64,000 bases of DNA from Thamnaconus septentrionalis (GCA_009823395.1 CM020516.1:8697001-8761000), one strand, 5' to 3'. Positions 45,883-59,596 are shown, numbered from the stretch's first letter. A program made the numbers and translations. The notes: generated from the sequence alone by a model not told the origin.

Positions 45883-48403
45883 GATTAAGGAACAGACAAA
45901 CTTGACAGGGAGTAGAGGTTGGTTCTCTGACAGAGAAGACAAAAACAGCAGGCACTAGACGCAAGGGAAACTCAGACTGTATATACACACAAGGTGTTTT
46001 TGCTCACGCACATCATGAGCACTGCTGTGAGGTCAGAAAAACAGCTGACTCATGCCCTGCTTTGCAACAATTACAAAAAAAAACTAGATCCAAAACAACG
46101 ACAGGCTTAGCCAATGACTCGTTTTCCTGTCATGCAGCTTTGATGCAACACAGATTCTTGTTTGGTTATTTATTTCTTTCGTGTTGACAGGCTTTTCTGC
46201 AAGTCGAACATTGTGTTTTGGTTCACTCACACGCAGTCTGCATCAAGTGCCCTCTGTGCCTTAAGTGAGCACCAAGAGGAAGACCTACGAGGTGGCCGTC
46301 TCACACTTTTCTAAATTTCAAGTCTTGCACATTTATTCCCCCATGTTCCGATCCACAACGTTTGATTTGGTTTGGTTTGTGGATTTTGAATTGGCCTCCT
46401 AATTGAGCTCTTCACAAAATGGATCAGTTTAAGGCATCACTGAACACTGCTGCGTCTGGTTCCTTACCCCCCCCCACACACACACCCGATGCGTGCAAAG
46501 CTCCCATACCTCCTTCTCTTCCTTTACCTTCTATTTCTATCTGTGTCTTCAAATGCATAAAATAGGCCGACGCTCCATTCAAGTACGATTGTCTTCACCA
46601 CCTCTGCACCTGCTCATTACCGTCAATCCAAGTTAATTTCCTCCCTCTCCTGTTTTTGTATCTTGCAATCCCCCATTAAAAAATTAAAAAGTGCGGCAGG
46701 AGAGAGAGATTTGGAAATAGCATGAAAAATGTGCAGAGAATTGAGAAATCAGGTAGCAAACGTGCAGGAACGCAGAGCTAGGGTCTAAGAATTGATTTTT
46801 GGTTTCCCCTCCAGGGGGATCAGTGAAGCATCCGAATCAAAATCGAGCCTCAACAGAAACCATCTTTAGCGGCACAATTTGCACTGAACTGAATGTGCTA
46901 ATCGTGGCTGGTTTACCATGTGAACTTGTCAAGGCTGGGCTGCGATACTTCAGGCATCAGCCAGGCATCATTCATCTTCACTGATGTGTTTTTTCTGTAC
47001 GACAACTCTGCAGCCCAAACTTCTGCTTCGCACACAGGCGGAGAAATATGGAGATTTTTAAAACACGGAAAATAACAAAAGACACGTCTTGCTCAGCCTC
47101 CTTCTTTGAGACACTTTGCACCCCTGATTGACAGATCTTAACTCCCACTAGAGCCTCGCTGATAATAGTTTGTCATGGGCCTCTTGAACTGGATACCTTT
47201 GCTCTTTTGCCTGCCTGTGCGTCAAACTCAAAGCTTTATCCCACTGTTTGAACTTCTTTCTCACCCCGGAGTCTGCTGCATTGCCGGTTCTCCACTTGAA
47301 GCTCAGCAGAGATCAGGATACAAACAAGGTGAAGACTGTTCTGAGGACAAAATGGTCTACAGCAGAAGTGCTATCGCAGAAATGAGAGAACATCAAACCA
47401 CCTTCTGCAGAGCCACACGCTCATATCAGCTGGTTACCAGTGGCAGGCGAAAAACATCTTGAGATATAAACAGATGCAAGCGTGAGAAAACCTTTCTTTT
47501 CCAAATATTTAAAGAACATCAGAAATGCATATATGGCACAAGCAACGTGTACAAACGTCTGGAATTCAACTGTGTGTGGGGGGATGGATTTCCTTGTTTT
47601 TGTGATAACTGTTCCACAGAAAAAATTCAGCGAGCAATCTGTCCTAAGTGAAGTGGGCGGACTGCCACGCAATCTAAAGAGTGCAGCTGCTTCCCAACAT
47701 CGCACATTTCTGAGAGGCAGCATCCATATTCTGCATTCCACGCGGTAAACTATCGACTTTGCGAAATGACGTGTTGCTCAATGTTTCCACTAGCAAAAGT
47801 CCACAAGTCTGCATCCCCAGGTCTGAACTTATGACCAGTCAGGAGGAGGAAGAACTGCTTTGGCCACCACCATGAAGCTATTGAATTGTTCTATCCTCGC
47901 TTTGGGGACTCGCTCTAATGTTGTCTGTCTTTTGAAAGCTGATTATGCAGAATCCCACAAGAATCCCTAAACGGTTCTTAGGAAAATTCCAGTGTAGTTC
48001 AAGTGAGAGCCTCATTATGGCTCCAGTTACTCCAAAGTTACCAGAACAAATCATGTGCCTGCTAATGAATGACTTTTTTGTTTTGTTTTTGCTTGATCAG
48101 ATCTCTCAGCCAAGAGCATGTGGAACTGTCGGCGGCCCTAAAAATAGTCTTGAGAACTGATTCCACCAGAATCTGCAACAAATTTAACCGCTGAACGTGG
48201 TGGGTAAATCAAAAAAAGCCTGGCGGGAGCGGGTGTCACCCACGTCGGTCGAGACCATTTCTGTGGAAACTCAGCCGGCCGTTGACATATGAGCGGTATT
48301 TCCTATTATTTTTATGTGTGTGTCTGCCACATGTCTTTAATGTGTTTCCACAATGGTTACGCAAAACCTGAAACTCTGCAGCCCAAGCAAAACCGGCGGC
48401 AGT

Positions 48404-48740
48404 AGATGCATTTCCGTTACAGTTTTTCGCAAAAAAAAAAGCAACAATTCTAAAATTTCCATAAAGTACAATTGTGATTTGCAGGTGTTTCCACCATTTT
48501 AATTTGAAGTGAACTGGTCATGTGACCCGCCCAGTGATGTGTAAATATGAAAAAAGTGTTTCAGTTACACTTTTGCGATATAACTCTATATCGATACGTC
48601 TGAAAAACCACCTTATGAGAGCGTCAAAACCTTTTAGCGATATTTGAGAGGTTTTTTAAAGTTCAGCCGTTTCCATTACCAGCTATTTATTGCGATATTT
48701 AGGTTTTGCGAAATTCGAGGGGTAATGGAAACACAGCTAT
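48404..48740. mobile_element. short terminal-inverted-repeat element with partial copies elsewhere
   Basis: Left GCATTTCCGTTACAG and, inverted from the right, TGTGTTTCCATTACC give imperfect termini around a non-coding AT-rich interior. Fragments recur at 50841-50905 (inverted, GATATAGAGTTATATCGC) and 56587-56670 (CGTTTCCGTTGCAG, AATTGTGATTTGCAGGT). Superfamily not determined. Confidence 0.55.
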
Positions 48741-50840
48741 TGAGGGATTGAGCGGTGGTTGTTTGTCACCGGTCGCCATGATTCACTCGCCGCCTCGCGG
48801 TCGTCTGAGGATCTCAAACCCACGTCCTGACGGGCACATCTGCGCCGGAGGTCGCTCCGTCACACGGACGGACAGCTCGTCCGCCGTTTCGCGGAAGAAC
48901 CACAAAAGCTCATTATTTTTAATTAGCGCCGGCTGCGAGAGTTCCCCAGCTGTGCACGAAAACCAGGGGGGACTCAACCTTTTGCTCCGGTGATAAATGA
49001 CGCGTGTTTGGACCGCGAGGCCGTTGCTCTCGCCGCTGCCTAACATACGAGGAGAAGCGACACCGCGCCGGAACTTGAGAGCATTTGTCTTGACGTGGCC
49101 AACGGCCCCTCGTTCGTCTCCTTGGCTCATTCGCTGAGATCCCTTCTGGGCTCCTAAATCTACATCTCCTCGCCCTCCTGCCTCCCGTCTGTCCTGCATC
49201 CTGTAATTTATCCCTCTTTATTTACCCTCCGAGAGAAAATAATGCCAACCAGCCTCGACCAACTCTTGCGCTACTGCCAGAAAACCCACGGCAATTCAGC
49301 ATCCCTCTCAAAGATTTCAAAAAAAAGAGAAAAGAAAAGAAACTGCATGCTGCATGCAGATGTTCTGTTCGACATGGGCGCAAAAAAGCCAGTCGCGCCA
49401 GCAGGCATCGTCCCCCTGCTTCTCTCCCGACACATGTTTTAATCATGTCTCCATGTTTACAGCTGCGCAAGCACACATCGGCCTCGTACAGTACACTCTG
49501 TGACTGGGACTTGGCAGGTTCCCAGCCGCTGGAAAACGGGAGTCGCTCATGCCACAAAAGGAAATCCGACGGGAGGCATTGGGGGGGGGGTTCTCTCCGT
49601 GCAGGTGACAGAGAGATCACAAGTCTCCAGTCTGAGGGACAGAAATCCAAGATTAGTCCCCTCTGCTGGGAGGCTTTCGAAGGAATTAAGATCTTTGCCC
49701 GTCTTCTGTTTCTTCTCACAATCGGATTAAGGGTGAGACGTTGACGGGGAAATTTGCGCCAAGAGCACAAATATGTCAAAACATCGGGTCCATCCGGACT
49801 CGTCCTCCCCATCCTGTTCCCCCCTCCCCGTCAGGAAGGATTGTTGATGGGGTCAGCTCTCCGTCAGTGGAGAGTTATGTTCGGCCCGAAGGAATCTGAC
49901 TCCCTAATCGGTTAAATAAGCGCTCCGTTAAAGCGGCGGCGCAGTCTAAACAGCGCAGACTCACGCTGAGAAAAGACGCAGCAGAAATATTTAACTCTTC
50001 TTTGACTGCGCCGCCTCCGTCTGCCCAGACTCGGTGGCCGAGGACGCCGCTGAGGACATCTGGCGCGCAGATGCGGCCCTCCGTGTACCATTTGGGTCGG
50101 TCTCAGCGTGAGTGTGTACATCTGTGCGCTCATGTTGCCATTATGGCAAAAAGATTGTTTACTTTATGGAGGCGCTGTTGTTAAAGCCAGTGTGACATTA
50201 ATCCTACCGTTTAAAGAACGCGCAGTTTTAAAAAGCAGGAGGGACTTTCTGAGCCGCTGCGGCCAACTTCGTCTTTTAAGAGTCGTTTATTTATTGTACA
50301 CGGACGAATAAATACGCAGCAGATTCAGGATTAAAAACAAGCAAAACTTCTATTTTGGGTGGGGGGGGGGGGGCTGAGTGTGAAATATTCCTGTGTACCA
50401 TCTGTGCTGCTGCTACTTGTTGGCTTTTCCACCATGAAATATCAGCTAGAACGTAATTTATTCGTAGACACGTTTTAAAGGGCAAAAAAAACTTGATTAT
50501 GTGCCTGGCTTAGCGACAAAATGCTCATGAGCCGACACGCCTACGTATGGCCATTATCTCGCAGAGCGCTCAGCGTCTGCAACCAGCTTTCCACAGAACA
50601 ATGCAGCCATCGGTTTGGCTTCACACTGGGAATGTGAACTGCTTTGATATATTAGAAATGTGGCGGAAAAAAAAAAAACAACGGAAAATGATAAAAGCTG
50701 CGGCACACAATCCGAGGGTGAGGCCTTAATCAGTCAATCAATGCCGTTACTGCCACCTCTGTCGGCTTGGGGGAACTGCAACATTGACACATGGATGCTG
50801 GCCGGATAGAATTCTTTCTCACTTACGGTTATAGTAGCTA

Positions 50841-50905
50841 TACGTATTGATATAGAGTTATATCGCAAAAGTCTCATGAAAGCACTTTTTTTGCATTTAC
50901 AGGTC
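50841..50905 (-). repeat. partial copy of the 48.4-kb element
   Basis: Shares GATATAGAGTTATATCGC and the neighbouring AAAAGT word with the inverse of 48560-48602. Confidence 0.5.
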
Positions 50906-51565
50906 ACATGGATGGAGTCTTATGTTCAACTTATCCAAATTTAACTCCCTAAAAAGCTTCTCCTACCACAGTAGCACGATTGTCTTGCAGATTATTATCG
51001 GCCTGATTGCGTTTATTAGTTCATGCGTTACAAGATAAATACCTTTTCCTGAGGGCGACTACACCCAGTGTGGTGTTTTAACCTGTCATGAGTTGAAAAA
51101 AACAAAACAAACAACAAAAAAAACAACCACCAGTCACGTCATGGTCTCCTGCCCGGTCATGCCAGCTTTTGAGAAAAGAAAACTCGGTCCGAGCTGCAAC
51201 TCAGGAACTTAATGCCTTCCGACAGACTTCGGCTGTCACTCCTCTGTGTTGTGCGTGACGAAGTCGCGGGCTGATTCCTGTTTTTTCTTGTTTTGCTCAA
51301 CTGAACACAGCTTGATCACACTTGTTGTTGGCTCTCCTAATTATTATTACCTCCTGCAACCCTTTTGTAACCTCCTGCAACCTTGAGCTGGCAGAAAAAA
51401 AATAACTAAAGTTACAAAATCCAAAAAGCAGCTTCGCCACCTTTGTGCTTTTACTGGAACTGCTGAGTGCCATGAAACATTACCGCATCTTATGAATCAC
51501 GTCTGACTTCTTTTTGTTTGCTTTTCCAGCACTGGCCAACAATGCTTTCACTTCAGGCAAACATT

Positions 51566-51631
51566 ATATATATAAACATATATATATACATATGTATATA
51601 CACACATATACATACATATACACACACACAC

Positions 51632-51676
<45 letters not shown>

Positions 51677-51735
51677 TATAAAATACATATATACATATGT
51701 GTGTGTGTGTATATGTATGTATGTATGTATGTATA
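51566..51735. repeat. compound TA/CA microsatellite with a 29-bp perfect palindrome
   Basis: The arm 51611-51639 is the exact reverse complement of 51691-51719, with (TA)n between. Unlike the 34.2-kb case the arms are themselves simple sequence, so the symmetry may be partly by chance. Confidence 0.9.
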
Positions 51736-53776
51736 TGTCTGTATACTTTGCCAGTGACTCACCGCCGAGTCCATTCAGGGCCTCGGCAAAGTGGAGCTCA
51801 TGAAAGACGTCTGATTTGTGTGCACTGATCTTCGCTCTTGTTTATTTTTGAGCCGTCTGGAGTGAAAAATCGTGTCTTGGCTTGAAGCTGCAACCACTTT
51901 ATGGCAGTTGAAATGTCTCACTTTCAGAAGGCCGGGGTTGCAATAGGACGTACATGACCGCACAGTGCAGGGGCTCAATGAAGACATTCTCTTTTGTTCT
52001 ATTCTACCCCTATTGTAAGCCAACAAAGAACCGTGTTCACTAAATATTCCACATTAGACGCATTTTATTTTCCGGTGATTAAAAAAAGACACACAGACAT
52101 AAAACTATGCGAATGTGAGACTCCTGACGGACACGAGACAAGAGGCTACGGAGCCTCTCCGAAGATAAACTGCAGTGAAAACGAAGCCTTTGCGGTTCAG
52201 CTGAGGGAGAGATAAAGTCCCACACAACAGAGCGACGGCGGGATGGAAAGTTAATCAGCCTCGCGGTTCGATGCCGGCGTGGCAGAGAGGCAGACAGATG
52301 TTGGACTCCCTGCCACGAAAAAAAAACATTTCCACGATTTTTGAAAGACAGTGTCGCCGAGACGCTTACACTCAGTTATAAACGGCTCATCTCTCCGCAA
52401 ATAGAAAAAGCGGGAGCCGCTGCCAGAACACTTTGACTATCGCGCACGCTCTCCCCCCACATTCCCTAATGCGCTGTAACGGGAACCCTTTCTTCCATTT
52501 GTGGCGGACCCCCACGCCGGAGTCTAAACACTGCGATGCGGCGCAGGCTCGGGGCTCCTGCGCTCTGCCTCTCTCGCTCCCCTCGCATACTTCAGGCATT
52601 AGCTCAGCCCGCCGCCGTCGGAGCTCGCTGCCAAGAGAAGCAGCGACACTGACGGATCCCCGGCAGCACCGTGTGTTTGTTCCGCAAGCTTGGAACGAAG
52701 GGCAAACTTGGAGCCACGAGGCCCGGCTTGCGAGTGCATTAATGAGGCGCGGAGAGACGGACAAACGAGCAGAACAGTCTCCCACCACCCACCTCCCCCA
52801 CCTCCTCCTCCTGCTTGTTCTCCTCCTCCAGCCTCTGATCTCTGACTCTCCACTTCATGATAAAAACGCAACCTCAGCGACTCCTGGAGCATCACCGGGA
52901 GTTTGTCCAAAGGTCAAAGTTCATCCTGCCGACCCGTCAGCGCCCCAGCGGTCTGACTCGCTTTTCCGAGCAAAGAGCCGCAGCCGGGAAACTGGAGAGC
53001 AACGAGCAGCGGAGTGTCACAACAGAGAAATGTCTGTCACACATCAGCGGTTACATAACGCCGCAAAAAAAAAAAAAAAAACACACGATAAGAACGTGGC
53101 AAATTGGTCCTTGCCTGACAGTTGAGGGGAAATGTAAGGAATCAGGGAAAGGTGGTGTTGGTGTTGGTGATGTTGGTGTTGGAGTTGGTGGTGGATCTGT
53201 CACAGGCTGGCAGAGAGAAAAATTGATGATGCAGTAAACAGAAGGATAAACGAAGAGGCCACTAGGGAGACGCCAGACTTCGGGGACATGTGGGCAAGTG
53301 TTTACAGCAGTTTATTGTTTTTTGGTGGTTTGTTTTATTCTATCCTCACGACACAGTCCCACTGGTGGCTCAGTGCGACCGAGGGTCTTCTGAAGCCCCC
53401 CAGAGACCCCGCAGACAGCCCGCAGTTGTTCGGAGACGGAGGAAATCCAAACTGGGGGATTTTTAGTTTGAATCCTTGAAAGAGGCTCAGAAGTGCGCGC
53501 AGCAGAATTTCAGCCTTTTTTTTTTTTACGCACCTGCGTGCGTACCTGTGTCTGTCTTCCTTCTACTTGAGCAAATAAAGGGTGAGTTCACCCCATTAGA
53601 AGACGCAGATGCACAGTTTGAACTTAAAGTGTCCAAAAAAAAACAGGAAGAGCAACGTCTGAACGCTACAATAAAACACATATTAAAATTTCACCCGTTT
53701 TAAAATTGTGAATTTTATAAGGTTTAATTGTTTAAAAGTACTTTATGGATTAAAAGAAAAGCAGCCACATACTCAC

Positions 53777-54170
53777 TGTAAAGCTGGGAGACCTCAATCC
53801 GCGCGCTTCTGGACTCCGACCATCGTGACCCGCAAACCGGGGAGATCCAAAACGGGGTCGACAGGTGTCCCGCACGCCGGACCACAGTGACACGTGCGCG
53901 GCCGGAATCCAGGCGAGGTGACGGCGGAGCTCAGGTGTCGCGGGCACCGGCTGGTCTTCGCCTCGGACACGCGCCACTTTCCGGAGTCTCCATCTGACTG
54001 CGCCTCTGGTGCGCGCTGCGCTGCGACCAATGAAGGGGAGGAGGAGGAGGGAGAGGAAGAGGAGGAGGAGGAGGAGGAGGACGAGGGGGAGGCGCGCACA
54101 ATCATAGAGCGGCGCCGGAAGCTGCGGTGCAGTTCTGAACAAGCTCGAACGCGCCCTCGCCGTGCTGTGA
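53777..54170 (-). promoter_or_regulatory. candidate chst15 promoter and non-coding first exon
   Basis: CpG-rich minus-strand segment that ends in a strong donor-like sequence, ACA|GTGAGTATG, with the intron side beginning at 53776. The chst15 coding exon begins one base after an acceptor-like site at 44544, so a distant 5' UTR exon is expected, and this is the best candidate I see. A run of (GGA)n-type repeats at 54028-54095 lies inside it. Inference only; no transcript supports it. Confidence 0.35.
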
Positions 54171-56586
54171 CGTAAAAGAGGACATTCGAGGTGAGTGGTT
54201 GCCGCTAACAATGCCAATAATTAATCAGTTGAATCAACAAACGCACCAGTCCGGGAATAAAAGGGTCTGATTCTTTACTGTGCCGTGCCGATGCGATCTC
54301 CCATGATGCTCCACGGCAAGCGGCCACAACGAGTCCACATTTGCTGTATAAGGTCTGTTTTATTTAATTTGGCCGCTCTGCAGTCGTTTCATGAGCAGCC
54401 TGCTGCACTCCAGTCCTCAATTAATCCCATTATTATTGATTCTCTGCTTGCTTGTCTAAAAGGAAAAAAAAAAAAAAAAAAAAAAAAAGTATTTTATTGA
54501 GTGTTTGGTCTGCAGTCAATTGGGAGGATGAATGCGGCATGTGTGGGGTTTCATCTTTGGCTGCACAGGAATAGAGTTAAAGGGACAGTCTAGCCAAAGA
54601 AAGTGCAATTCACCTCTATGCGATGTGTGTCCGTGTTGATATTGGCTCTGGCGCCATTGTCTTATCTGTATTATCATCATTTAAGGTTGACAGGGGGAAC
54701 AAATTCCAGCCAGTGGGTGTCTACAGTGTAACAGTGTCCCAAATGGATGAAAAATATGTCCATAAGAAAGATAATTTTTAGCCAAAAATAGCCTCCTGGA
54801 TAGGGATTGATGTGAGTTAGCACTCAAGTCATTTTCACGCAGCCAGAAACAACCTAGCCATTGCAAGAGCTGCAGTACGATGAATGGCGTGATTTGATGT
54901 TTCTCCAAAATGCATAATGTCATTGGTGTTTTTCAAGTGGAAGTGGACAGCGGAGTCATCCGGACACTGGGTGACGCCGCACCAGCATCCTGGAACGATG
55001 TTGGCCACAATCTGTTGTGGGTGAAATTTAAGAATGGCTCGGTGGCTACCTGAAAATGTCACCAGGGCCACCACTGACAGCAAATTACATAATGATTTTG
55101 TGGGAAGGGTTAAGATGTGTTTTCCCATCCGAAGGGACAGTCTCTGTGTTAAAAATGTGAGCAAAACCGACTTGAACCAAAATAGATTTTGGTGAATTTG
55201 ACCGAAGGTGCCGTTTGATGTTAACCAGAGCTCTGAGGCGGGAAGCCTTTCTCACAAACACACACACACACGCAGGCACGAGGTCAGATGTGCAGCGTGA
55301 CACAGCCGACTGCTGACAGCGCAGTTATGTCGGACTCCTGTCTGTCGGGCAACGACTGAGCGCAGAGGTTCCGTGCGCAAGCCAAACCAATGGAGAGAAT
55401 TTCACCTTCGACGCAGCGGAATTAAATACGCAGGAGGGAAATTATTATTCAGAATGGCCACTTCCATTGCCTTCACTGGGAAAAAACCTCATGGTGGCCT
55501 ACATGCTCGGCTCTGTCGTGGCTGGAAGAATAAAGCTTGTTTTATACGGCTTCGAACATGTTATACTATCCAACACCTTTCACCACAGCAGCTTAATCTG
55601 TCAGGGTGACATCGCTCGCTAACACTGAGACGACATCGTCATAAAAAGGAACCCGCTGTAAAGGGTGCGAACAGTTTTTCCAGCGAGACGGTGAAACCGA
55701 ACCTCGGAGGCAGAGGATCCTGTGCGAGACCCGACATTGACTTCTGTACAGGAAGGAAATCAACCCTGCTGCGGAGAGCCAGTTTCCTTTTCCATTCGTC
55801 ATGACATCTGTTTCTCGCAGAGGATGGGGGGGGGGCAAGGCAAAGGGGAGAGGGGCTGGGTAAGGGTAGGGGGGGCTGCCTCTGCTGTGCAACTTTGAAG
55901 CGAGATGAGACGGCTCATTGGTGGCAAAGTGAAAAGCGGGAGCCCTGCAAAGCAAACGCTGCTCTACCAAGATAAAGTCACATTTGAATAAACTTGTTGG
56001 GGGAAAAAAGGGGTTTAAAGAAGCAAAATCAAGCACATCTGTGCACAACATCCCAAGTGGTGATTTCCCATTGATGTGGTTTATTCACAGAGATTCGCTG
56101 CAGGGTGAGTGAATTCCTGTAAATTTCCTCACGGATTCACCTGAATCCGCTTCAGTTTGCTCGACTGTGTTTAAAGCGACAAAGCCTGATGATCTGAGGA
56201 AGTCTTCTCACTCAGTGGCCAGTACACTTTTCCCTTCTGGGGTCTAGAAATATCACAATTAATCACTGAGCAAATGTGGAATTCAGGGCCGTCGCTGATG
56301 TTTCTTGAAGGATGAATTGATCATCACTCAGTGAGTCTTTCCCAGATGTTGGTGTCTCACCATTTTCCATGAAATTTTGTGTTTTTTAAGCTTTCCTCAA
56401 CAATGTTTAGCAAGAACTGCGATGACAGCACCGTTAATCAGAAGCCCCCGCGAAAATATTGTTTTCATGTCAACCGCTTATCAACTGAAGAACTCCAGAA
56501 TCGCTCTTAACTCTTTTTTGTGCTTCAAGCCAACAGCAAATCCCCAAGCTAGGAAGAGCAATGTAATCGTTAGGACACTGTGTCTC

Positions 56587-56670
56587 GCTGCGTTTCCGTT
56601 GCAGTATCTCGCAATATAAAAGCGATATTTCTAAAACTTCGACAAAGCGCAATTGTGATTTGCAGGTCCC
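56587..56670 (+). repeat. partial copy of the 48.4-kb element (left end)
   Basis: Starts TGCGTTTCCGTTGCAG and shares CAATTGTGATTTGCAGGT with 48470-48487. Right half absent. Confidence 0.5.
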
Positions 56671-57079
56671 GCGAGAATTACGTTTGCTTTTGTTTGTTTT
56701 CCTGTCAAAAATGGTTGTTATATTTTTCTCTTTGATTACTGGCAACCAACTAAACAACATTTCTTTCTTTCAAAAAGACAGGAAGTTGAGGAGCTCCAAC
56801 TTTTACTGTCAGCTGTCGTTGCATGAGGAACTCCAGTGGTGGCTTTGCGGCTCCGGAATAGTAATAACAATAATAATAATGATAACAGACAACCGGGGTT
56901 AAACCTGCCCAGGCAGACACACAGTTGCTTTCAAGGGTGAGTGCTTTGCTGCACGGGGACACCTTGTCAGCTCGTCCCGGGGAGAAGCTTGCGTGCGCCC
57001 CTGCATACAACAGCAAACAGGGGCGCCGCACTCCTTGCCTCTCCTTTGAGGACCTCAAGGAGCAGCGTTGGTGGGGTTC

Positions 57080-57166
57080 ATTACGGCTGCCACCGGTTCA
57101 CGCGGCAGTCAGCGGCGAGATAATGGACTCTAATGAGCGGGCGAGCCGGAGGGGAGGACGAGCCGT

Positions 57167-57197
<31 letters not shown>

Positions 57198-57320
57198 TCA
57201 GCCCGTCGCGCCTCGGGGGCCGCTGTGTAATTATCAGCGCCGCTCTGTCCTCTTCTGTGTTATTAGCACCGCTGACCTTTCGCTGAATTGGAAGTGCAGG
57301 ACGGAGCTGCTGTGTTTGGG
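57080..57320. promoter_or_regulatory. candidate conserved non-coding element interrupted by (AGC)n
   Basis: GAGATAATGGACTCTAATG, GTGTAATTATCAGCG and TTATTAGCACCGCTGACC surround a ten-unit (AGC)n run. Repeat-free sides with homeobox-type cores. Inference only. Confidence 0.3.
57167..57197. repeat. (AGC)n trinucleotide repeat, about 10 units
   Basis: An uninterrupted CAG-type run outside any recognised coding exon. Confidence 0.96.
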
Positions 57321-58879
57321 CAGATGAGGACGAGAGGATATCAAACAGTTCAAGCATCAACAGTTTCTGGCACCGCGTCGTTTTTTAAAAGCTGGTAAGT
57401 GGGTGGACGAGATTTTCTACTCCAAGGTTTTAAGCAGCAGAGTCTCCTCCCAGAACGATGATGATGGCAAAAAAACGCCCCCAGTGTCTCCATCCAGACT
57501 TCAGCGCAAACTTCATGTTGATTCAAAGCTCTGGAATCTCCCATCTCCATTTTTTATTTATGTTTTTTTTAAAATCACATTAGAGTAATTGCCAGATCCC
57601 CCCATTTCTTTTCCTTTCTCTGGAAAGTCTGTTTCCACGCTCGACTCCTGGGCCAATGGCCTTGTAATCACATCAGCGTGCGCGCTGGCCCCCGGGTTCG
57701 AAGATCAGAACACGTCGTCCGCGGCAGGATAAAACAAAAACACTGACAAGTTTAATCCCCCCTCAGTGCCTGCCAGAGAATTATCCAGGACATCGCTCAT
57801 ATAAACTGGCCTGCCATCTCTGCAACACTCTTAAACAAAAAAAGAAAAGAAAAAATAACTTTAACCCTTTTATTTTTTTTCTTTGAAACCTCACCTGGGA
57901 AAGCATCCAAATATTTCCTCGGGAGTCTGATCGGGTCGAAAGTCTCGGCACAAGTCGTAATGGCTCTTTGCTGCGGTACAGCTGAGCCGCTCTGCCACTT
58001 TTTATGTCCCTCTCACACCGTATTTTTCACTTTTGTAAAGCATTTCTGAGTAGAAATTGCTCTGCTGAAGCGGGTAAGTGCTCATAAAAGGAGCAGATCA
58101 ATGGGGGATCTGCACACGACAAATTTAAAGCCTCGCATTCAGAGATTGACAAAAACTCTTGGAGTATATATAAATATATATATATATGAATGCAGAAAAA
58201 TATGTTTTTAATTCTGATACAATATTTTTCACTGGTGTGCAGCAGCTGAGCAGACAGCTGAAATGATGACAGACTGCAGGCAAACAGGAGGCAGCGTTCA
58301 GATTTGGCATTTGCCTGCGTCTCCCTCGCTGCAGCGGCTGCGTGATGTAATTGTGGGCAATTTGCGCTTTAGCTTCAAGGAATTAAACAGAATCCGACCG
58401 AAGCGAGCAGCTGGTGCTCCCATCACAAAGGGAAAAGGAAGGAGGGGAGGGGATAAAAAAAAAAAAAAGAGCGGCGCTGACAGTCGGATCAAACAGCTGC
58501 AAAGACGAGGATAATGGCGCTGTTTAAGTTTTCATAACTGCCACAAAGGTCCTTCATAGCGGTGACCTGGAGGGGGAGCCGCCGCAGCCGCTGCATTTTC
58601 AAACAGGCCGGCCCTGAACCCCGACACAGACACGCACGCACACACACACACCTTTAACTGAATTTCAATTTATACAGCTGATCAAAAAAAAATCCACAAG
58701 AAGCCGGCTGTTTCTGCCAGTTGATTGGTCCCTGCCACTGAACGCAGCTCCGCCTTCCATCCCAGCCAGACTCCCTGCTGGCCTGGAGGATGCGACATAA
58801 ATACAAAGAATTTATGAGAAATGTCCGCACATTAAAAAAAAAAAAAAGAAAACTCACACGGATGTCTGCAAACTATGCC

Positions 58880-59175
58880 CGGACCTGCTTTTGCATTCCT
58901 GTCATTTTCTTGGCCGGCGACTGCGGTGCATTTAACGGATATTAAAAATAGAGCACGTCCTTCAAAAAGTGCTCCATTCCACTGATTCCATAAAATATCC
59001 ACGAGTACCGCTTTTTTTTTTTGGCCCTAAAAGCTGGAATGACAATAATAACCTTGCTGTGGCCTTTTAGAACAATTTGGCCCAGTCAGAGAAAACGTTG
59101 CAATATCGCAGATAATGAGCTGAGGCTGTTTAATCTTTCATATTAATCTCTGAATCAGACTTTCTGCCTGGTCAG
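58880..59175. promoter_or_regulatory. candidate conserved non-coding element
   Basis: Repeat-free apart from a T-run at 59011-59020, with GACAATAATAACC, CAGATAATGAGC and CATATTAATCTCTG. No open frame of note. Confidence 0.3.
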
Positions 59176-59596
59176 TCGACTCGACTGCCTGTGTCCTGCA
59201 GCAACAGGAGAGAATTAGATGTGTGTTTCTGAAGGCTGCAGTTCAAGAAAGCAATACACAGTTTTCACTGGTGAGCGGGGACGAGGCATATGTAGAGGCA
59301 GAAAGAAAGAAAGAAAGACAGAATATTGGTTAATTCTCATGTAAAACTTATATGTAAATGCCAGATTGGTGGATGAAGACTGGATTTTACTGATAGACTA
59401 AAACTCTGTTCATATTGTTTAACTACTTCCCAAAATATATACTTTAATTTTAGCTTCTTCATTGATTTGGCCTGGAATTCCTGTTCTGTTTATTTACGAG
59501 AATCTATTTCTGCCGGCAGAACCTCTCTGCCGTAAATCGTTGACTTGTCCCAAGTGTTGCATCTCTTGCCAAGCTAATAACCACCTTGAGGTGTTT

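Larger units (their letters stand above)
44543..53776 (-). other. probable 5' intron of chst15 or intergenic; no coding exon seen
   Basis: No recognisable coding exon. It contains an ACTAGATA-type degenerate array with a hAT MITE inside it (45.46-45.88 kb), a terminal-inverted-repeat element (48.40-48.74 kb) with partial relatives elsewhere, a compound TA/CA palindrome (51.57-51.74 kb), a poly-G run near 50360, and a CpG-rich patch at about 52.4-53.0 kb. Confidence 0.5.
54171..59596. other. no gene seen; candidate regulatory blocks
   Basis: Contains long A-runs (54464-54488), (AGC)n at 57167-57197 and (GA)/TA simple tracts. Enhancer-like unique blocks occur at 57080-57160 with 57198-57320 (GATAATGGACTCTAATGAGC, GTGTAATTATCAGCGCC) and at 58880-59170. 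No coding gene is supported. Confidence 0.5.

Noticed and set aside
53750..54217. 155-codon minus-strand frame with a Leu-rich stretch resembling a membrane segment
   Set aside because: The Leu run comes from the (GGA)n-type repeat read in reverse; more likely untranslated first-exon sequence.
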